Shown: positions 13,681 through 17,617 of the stretch, piece by piece | Layout of the letters: the number at the start of each line of letters is the position of its first letter | Position numbering within the stretch: position 1 is the first letter of the stretch | Source of the DNA: DRVP01 sp964604045 | Lineage (GTDB): Archaea > Thermoproteota > Bathyarchaeia > Bathyarchaeales > Bathycorpusculaceae | Reading direction: 5' to 3' | Assembly (NCBI GenBank): GCA_964604045.1 | Contig: CAZRXM010000016.1 | Coordinates: 1-17,617 of the forward strand | Length of the DNA: 17,617 nucleotides | Program-made: the position numbers and the translations under genes | The notes under the pieces: model-generated | Told to the model about the DNA's origin: nothing | Databases searched by the model: none | The model's input: only the letters and a program-made list of their open reading frames with translations

Positions 13681-13746
13681 AATCCACAAACCCTCCTTAT
13701 TAGCCTTGTTTACGGGAAGCCTTAAGGAAAACTAAAACGGATAACA

Positions 13747-13754
13747 GATAAAAG
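13747..13754 (-). promoter_or_regulatory. Putative TATA box of the purine operon
   Basis: CTTTTATC on the minus strand would start transcription near 13722 and give a leader that includes AGGAGGG (13691-13697). It lies back to back with the MoaD-gene TATA box, 12 bases away. Confidence 0.45.
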
Positions 13755-13765
13755 GGGGATTATCC

Positions 13766-13776
13766 TTTAAAATTTA
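13766..13776 (+). promoter_or_regulatory. TATA box of the MoaD-family gene
   Basis: TTTAAAATTTA ends one base before the TTG at 13777 and lies 25-35 bases before the TTG at 13801. A start at 13777 would lie upstream of the expected transcription start, so this box argues for translation from 13801 on a nearly leaderless mRNA. Confidence 0.6.
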
Positions 13777-13800
13777 TTGAAAGCTGGGTGGCTGCCGAAA

Positions 13801-14094
13801 TTGAAGGTTAAGGTTGAGTACTTGGGGCATATTAAAGAAATAATTCGCAGCGGAAGAGGGGAGGAGCTCGAAGTCCCCGAAGGAGCCACTTTGGGCGACT
13901 TGCTTCTAATGTTGGCGGAAAAATACGGCAAGCCCTTCAGGGAAGCTGTTTACGAACCAGGCGGCACAGACGTGAAACAGAGCTTCATAGTTACAGTTAA
14001 CGGTTATTTGTTGAACCAGCTAGAGGATGGAGTGCAGACGAAGCTTAAACACGGAGACCATGTAATCTTAATGTCCATTGTAAGTGGCGGCTGA
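13801..14094 (+). CDS. MoaD/ThiS-type ubiquitin-like sulfur carrier (possible SAMP)
   Basis: This protein of about 97 residues has a beta-grasp pattern: VKVEYLGHIKEI, the EELEVPEGATLGDLL helix entry, SFIVTVNG, then HGDHVILM. It ends in the SIVSGG di-glycine tail that E1-like enzymes adenylate. Such proteins carry sulfur for molybdopterin or thiolated tRNA synthesis, or are conjugated to lysines as archaeal SAMPs. No molybdopterin, thiamine or E1 gene is nearby, so the role is open. The frame also runs from TTG 13777, but the TATA box at 13766-13776 rules that out as a transcribed start; TTG 13801 also matches the family N-terminus. A protein-modifier role would be in keeping with the nearby Cdc48 and peptidase genes, but that is only suggestive. 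Confidence 0.88.
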   Translation: MKVKVEYLGHIKEIIRSGRGEELEVPEGATLGDLLLMLAEKYGKPFREAVYEPGGTDVKQSFIVTVNGYLLNQLEDGVQTKLKHGDHVILMSIVSGG

Positions 14095-14114
14095 AACAAG
14101 GCTTTATGAAATGG

Positions 14115-14122
14115 TTTTATAG
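14115..14122 (+). promoter_or_regulatory. Possible TATA box for the Xaa-Pro peptidase gene
   Basis: TTTTATAG would give a transcription start near 14145 and a leader of about 25 bases containing the GAGGTGA ribosome site at 14160-14166. CTTTTATTC at 14128-14136 is an alternative. The 76-base gap after the MoaD gene holds nothing else I can see. Confidence 0.35.
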
Positions 14123-14170
14123 TCAGCCTTTTATTCAAATAGACGTTTCTCCGTTTAAAGAGGTGAAATA

Positions 14171-15244
14171 TTGGATAGGGTAGCCCTTCTAAAAAAGAAG
14201 GCTTTCGAAGAAAAGGGGTTTGACGGCTTCCTCGTGGCAAACGACGCAAACATGCTTTACTTCGCCGGTTTTCCAGGTGCTGCATGCCTCCTTTTCCCAA
14301 GGGATGGCGAAAACACGCTTTATGTCTACAGCGTGAACTATGAACAGGCGAAGGCTGAGGGAAGAGGCTTCCGTGTCGAGCTTGTTAAACGCGACGAAAA
14401 CCTGATGGCTAGAGTGGCGGCCCAAGTAAGGGACTGCGGAATCAGAAAACTGGCTTTCGACGCGTTAAACATCGAAGGTTATAGGATTTTAGCTAAAGGC
14501 TTGAGGGGTAAAACTAGGCTTAAACCCTTGGGGAAGCTTGTCTGGGAACTCCGCAAAGTGAAAAATGCGGACGAGATTGAGCTTATGCGCAGGGCTGGAG
14601 AGTTAACATGTGAGGGGATGAAAGCAGCCCAGGAGGTTTTGAGGGCTGGGATGCGGGAGTACGAGGTTGCAGCCGAAATAGAATACGCCATGCGGAGAAA
14701 AGGTTCTTGGGGGACAGCCTTCGACACTATAGTGGCGTCCGGAGCTCGTTCGGCTTTTCCCCATGGAGGATGCACGGACAAGGAGATCCGCCAAGGTGAC
14801 CTCGTTGTGGTTGACATAGGAGCTTCTTACCGCTACTACCGCTCGGACATGACCAGAACCTTCGTAGCTGGAAAGCCTTCGGAAAAACAGTTGAAGCTTT
14901 ACGAGGTTGTTAAAACGGCCCAGCAAAGGGCGATTCAAGCCGTCAAGGCGAAGGCTAGAGCGAGGGACATAGACGCTGTGGCTAGGAAAATTATTGAAGA
15001 AGCCGGTTATAGCGAAAACTTCGTCCACAGCCTTGGGCATGGAATAGGTTTGGAGGTTCATGAACCCCCAACCCTAAGCCCCCAGAGCAAAGATAGGCTA
15101 TCAGTCGGCAACGTTGTGACTGTTGAGCCCGGCATATATATTGTCGGCTTCGGCGGCATCCGCATTGAAGACACAGTTTTGGTTGGGGAAAGAGGTGCGG
15201 AAAAGTTTACCGACGGGTTTTACACCCTTGAAGCTTGCCGATAA
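14171..15244 (+). CDS. M24 family Xaa-Pro peptidase (aminopeptidase P or prolidase)
   Basis: This 357-residue metallopeptidase cleaves X-Pro bonds. A creatinase-type N-terminal domain (residues 1 to about 125) precedes a pita-bread catalytic domain. All five dinuclear metal ligands are visible: D215 in VVDIGA, D226 in SDMTRTF, H290 in LGHGIG, E319 in VEPGIY and E333 in RIEDTV. H198 in FPHGG and H297 in EVHEPP are the usual catalytic helpers. Length fits archaeal prolidase (PepQ) and short aminopeptidase P; the sequence alone does not separate dipeptide from longer substrates. The TTG start is set by GAGGTGA at 14160-14166 with a 4-base spacer. No signal peptide, so cytosolic. It is convergent with cdc48, 19 bases apart. 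Confidence 0.95.
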   Translation: MDRVALLKKKAFEEKGFDGFLVANDANMLYFAGFPGAACLLFPRDGENTLYVYSVNYEQAKAEGRGFRVELVKRDENLMARVAAQVRDCGIRKLAFDALNIEGYRILAKGLRGKTRLKPLGKLVWELRKVKNADEIELMRRAGELTCEGMKAAQEVLRAGMREYEVAAEIEYAMRRKGSWGTAFDTIVASGARSAFPHGGCTDKEIRQGDLVVVDIGASYRYYRSDMTRTFVAGKPSEKQLKLYEVVKTAQQRAIQAVKAKARARDIDAVARKIIEEAGYSENFVHSLGHGIGLEVHEPPTLSPQSKDRLSVGNVVTVEPGIYIVGFGGIRIEDTVLVGERGAEKFTDGFYTLEACR

Positions 15245-15263
15245 CGCAGGGTTTAGACACCGT

Positions 15264-17459
15264 TCACCTCATTTTCGAGGCAAATTCTTCTGAAATTCGC
15301 TTATACATCTCCATCTCTTTCTGGGATATGGGCTTAACCTTCCCTAGGGCTTCTTCGAAGTGGCGCCTGCAAACCTTCACATCCTTAACGTTTTTCTTGG
15401 CTTCCTCTGGGTTTCTATTTGCCATTACATGCTCTCTTATAGCCAGCATCACCGCCGTGTTGCACACTGCTGCCAAATCAGCTCCCGTGTAGCCTTCTGT
15501 TCGTTTGGCAATCTCTTCGATGTTCACATCTTCGGCCAGAGGCTTCTTCCTTAGATGGATTTTGAGGATCTCCTTCCTCGCTTCATGGTCCGGTGGCGGA
15601 ACATACAAAAGTTTGTCAAACCTTCCCGGCCTCAAAAGCGCTGGGTCAATTATGTCCGGCCTGTTGGTGGCTGCTATCACTACGACTCCTCGAAGCTCTT
15701 CAAGCCCATCCATTTCAGTTAGCAACTGGCTTATCACACGTTCAGTCACGTGGGAGTCGCCGTAGCCTCCGCCCCGTATGGGCGCGATGGAGTCGATCTC
15801 GTCGAAGAATATTATGCTCGGCGCGGCTTGCCTGGCTTTTCTGAAAACCTCCCTGACAGCCCTTTCAGACTCGCCAACCCATTTGGAGAGAAGTTCCGGA
15901 CCCTTAATGCTTATGAAGTTGGCTTCGCTTTCCGTCGCCACAGCCTTAGCCAGCAGAGTCTTACCGGTTCCAGGCGGGCCGTAGAGTAGTATGCCTTTAG
16001 GCGGTTTAGCGTCTAAATGCTCAAAAACTTCTGGATATCTAAGGGGCCACTCCACAGCCTCTTGGAGTTCAAGTTTAACGTCCGTCAGTCCGCCTATATC
16101 CTCCCATTTAACGGTTGGCACTTCAATGAGAACTTCCCGCATGGCTGAAGGCTCCACGTCCTTCAGGGCTTCCATGAAGTCGTCCATTGTCACCGTTATC
16201 TTGTTCAGTATTTCAGCGGGAATTGTGTCCTTTTCAAAGTCTATTTCTGGAAGTATTCTGCGCAGAGCCCGCATGGCAGCCTCCTTGCATAGGGCTGCAA
16301 GGTCTGCGCCAACGAAGCCGTGAGTTACGCTGGCTATTTTCTCCAAGTCCACGTCTTCGGCCAGCGGCATGCCTCTGGTGTGGATCTGAAGTATTTCAAG
16401 GCGGCCCTGCTTGTTTGGCACACCTATCTCGATTTCACGGTCGAACCTTCCTGGTCTGCGGAGGGCTGGGTCTATGGCGTTAGGCCTGTTTGTGGCGCCT
16501 ATGACAACAACTCTGCCTCGGGGTTTTAGGCCGTCCATTAGGGCTAAGAGCTGGGACACAACCCTCTTCTCAACTTCTCCCGTGACCTCCTCCCTTTTAG
16601 GCGCTATGGCATCTATCTCGTCGATGAAAATTATGCTCGGCGCGTTTTCCTCTGCTTGTCTAAAGATTTCCCTTAGGCGTTCTTCGCTTTCGCCGTAAAA
16701 CTTGCTCATGATTTCTGGACCGCTTATGCTGAAGAAGGCTGCATTAGTCTCGTTTGCCACAGCCTTAGCCAGTAGAGTCTTGCCAGTTCCCGGCGGCCCG
16801 TAAAGCAAAACTCCCTTAGGCGCCTCAACTCCAAGCCTTTCAAAAAGCTCTGGGTACTTTAGCGGAAGCTCAACCATCTCCCTAATCTTCCTAATCTCCT
16901 CTCTAAGCCCACCTATATCCTCATAGGTTACTTTGGGGACCTCCCGCACAACGGCGGCGGGTTTCTCGCCTATGGCAATCTCCGTGTCAGCATCTATTAT
17001 GACGGCGGGGGCAGGCGGTTGAACGCTTGTAACCACCAAGTCCACCCTTCTGCCCATAATTCCTATGGGGATACAGTCACCTCTTGTGACTACACGCCCC
17101 TCTAAGATTTGGGCTAAATATTCTTCGGCGCCCTCAATGCGCAGAGGTTCTGTAGGCGCAAGCGTAATTTTTTTAGCCTTTCTAGCTTCAACCTTCCGCA
17201 CCGTAACTTTCTCGTCTATACTGACGCCGGCGTTTTCACGAATATAACCGTCTATACGGATAATCCCCTTACCAGCATCCTCGCTGTAGCCGGGCCAGCA
17301 AATAGCCACAGTTTTACGTTTGCCACTAATCTCCACAACGTCTCCAGGGGTTAAACCAAGCTTCTCCATAGCCTCAGGGTCAATCCTAGCAATACCCCTA
17401 CCCACATCACGTCCACGGGCCTCGGCAACCCGCAAACTCACAATTCCAGAACCACTCAT
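15264..17459 (-). CDS. Cdc48/VAT-type AAA+ ATPase
   Basis: This protein of about 730 residues is the archaeal Cdc48/p97 (VAT) unfoldase. Positions count from the TTG at 17465. The N domain (to about 175) combines a double-psi barrel with a second lobe and is followed by two AAA+ rings. D1 has GPPGTGKT (223-230), Walker B IDEID (281-285), GATNRP and RRPGRFD; D2 has GPPGTGKT (496-503), FDEID (554-558), AATNRP and LRPGRFD. The pore loops are KFYG in D1 and KWVG in D2, so both rings carry an aromatic for threading substrate. The tail (ASKMR) has no HbYX proteasome-docking motif. The start is ATG 17459, preceded by GAGGT at 17466-17470 with a 6-base spacer; TTG 17465 is too close to that site. It probably feeds proteins to the 20S proteasome. 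Confidence 0.97.
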   Translation of the reverse strand: MSGSGIVSLRVAEARGRDVGRGIARIDPEAMEKLGLTPGDVVEISGKRKTVAICWPGYSEDAGKGIIRIDGYIRENAGVSIDEKVTVRKVEARKAKKITLAPTEPLRIEGAEEYLAQILEGRVVTRGDCIPIGIMGRRVDLVVTSVQPPAPAVIIDADTEIAIGEKPAAVVREVPKVTYEDIGGLREEIRKIREMVELPLKYPELFERLGVEAPKGVLLYGPPGTGKTLLAKAVANETNAAFFSISGPEIMSKFYGESEERLREIFRQAEENAPSIIFIDEIDAIAPKREEVTGEVEKRVVSQLLALMDGLKPRGRVVVIGATNRPNAIDPALRRPGRFDREIEIGVPNKQGRLEILQIHTRGMPLAEDVDLEKIASVTHGFVGADLAALCKEAAMRALRRILPEIDFEKDTIPAEILNKITVTMDDFMEALKDVEPSAMREVLIEVPTVKWEDIGGLTDVKLELQEAVEWPLRYPEVFEHLDAKPPKGILLYGPPGTGKTLLAKAVATESEANFISIKGPELLSKWVGESERAVREVFRKARQAAPSIIFFDEIDSIAPIRGGGYGDSHVTERVISQLLTEMDGLEELRGVVVIAATNRPDIIDPALLRPGRFDKLLYVPPPDHEARKEILKIHLRKKPLAEDVNIEEIAKRTEGYTGADLAAVCNTAVMLAIREHVMANRNPEEAKKNVKDVKVCRRHFEEALGKVKPISQKEMEMYKRISEEFASKMR

Positions 17460-17465
17460 ACACAA

Positions 17466-17470
17466 ACCTC
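17466..17470 (-). promoter_or_regulatory. Ribosome binding site fixing the cdc48 start
   Basis: GAGGT on the minus strand lies 6 bases before the ATG at 17459 and abuts the TTG at 17465, so it selects the ATG. Confidence 0.65.
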
Positions 17471-17495
17471 AACGCAGATAACTTCACAAACCCTC

Positions 17496-17504
17496 ATATA
17501 AAAA
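17496..17504 (-). promoter_or_regulatory. TATA box of cdc48
   Basis: TTTTTATAT on the minus strand is a good archaeal TATA box. It would start transcription near 17470, giving a very short leader that just includes the GAGGT site. Confidence 0.65.
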
Positions 17505-17533
17505 CTTGAGCCGCCGCTAACCGTTCTCGAAAC

Positions 17534-17542
17534 GTAAATAAA
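17534..17542 (+). promoter_or_regulatory. TATA box of tRNA-Pro
   Basis: GTAAATAAA lies 25-33 bases before the tRNA 5' end, the normal archaeal spacing for transcription starting at or near the mature end. Confidence 0.5.
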
Positions 17543-17566
17543 CCCTCAACCTCAAATCAAATAAGT

Positions 17567-17617
17567 GGGGTAGTCGTCTAGCTTGGTCTAGGATACCAGC
17601 CTGGGGCGCTGGCGATC
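17567..17617 (+). tRNA. tRNA-Pro (GGG anticodon), 3' part beyond window
   Basis: The acceptor strand GGGGTAG (17567-17573) is followed by TC, a D-stem GTCT/GGAT closed with G-U pairs, and a loop with GG. A perfect 5-pair anticodon stem CCAGC/GCTGG encloses the loop CTGGGGC. The anticodon is GGG (17603-17605), which reads CCC and CCU proline codons. The sequence stops in the variable region, so the T-arm and 3' acceptor strand are not visible. It is divergent from cdc48. Confidence 0.88.

Overview
The window is archaeal chromosomal DNA packed with housekeeping genes. The archaeal signatures are two aEF-2 genes, TmcA, PurP-type purine enzymes, a Cdc48/VAT ATPase, an OGG1-like glycosylase, TATA boxes about 25-35 bases before starts, several apparently leaderless genes, and frequent TTG/GTG starts. 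One EF-2 resembles crenarchaeal (Sulfolobus-like) sequences. With the eukaryote-like OGG1 this suggests a TACK-superphylum member, possibly a Bathyarchaeia-like lineage, but that placement is inference. I see no CRISPR array, transposase, phage gene or rRNA.

Layout. Both ends cut through tRNA genes: a CAU-anticodon tRNA on the minus strand at the left and a tRNA-Pro(GGG) on the plus strand at the right. Bases 189-3253 (plus) hold tmcA, a small CxxC thioredoxin/glutaredoxin-fold protein and an unidentified 122-residue helical protein. Bases 3246-6357 (minus) hold an OGG1-type glycosylase that overlaps the end of an EF-2 gene (copy A). A 214-base divergent promoter region separates it, head to head, from a second full-length EF-2 (copy B, 6572-8791, plus), which is followed by a small RIO/COG2112-like kinase. 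Bases 9637-9922 hold no intact gene but a coding-like minus-strand frame broken by one TAG. Bases 9923 to about 13680 (minus) are a tightly overlapping purine operon, purE-purC-purP paralogue-purP. Divergent from it are a MoaD/ThiS-type ubiquitin-like protein and an M24 Xaa-Pro peptidase (plus). A Cdc48/VAT AAA+ ATPase (minus) closes the window before tRNA-Pro.

How the genes work together. Translation and its accuracy are strongly represented: two tRNAs, the RNA cytidine acetyltransferase TmcA and two EF-2 proteins. The purine operon covers AIR to CAIR (PurE, class II-like, so PurK should not be needed), CAIR to SAICAR (PurC) and AICAR to FAICAR (PurP). The second PurP paralogue has lost a glycine-rich ATP-grasp motif. 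Protein quality control is represented by Cdc48, the peptidase and the ubiquitin-like MoaD-family protein.

The most unusual element is the divergently transcribed EF-2 pair. Both copies keep the diphthamide histidine and the main GTPase motifs. Copy B has a non-canonical switch I (RQMT instead of RGIT) and an altered segment after the diphthamide site.
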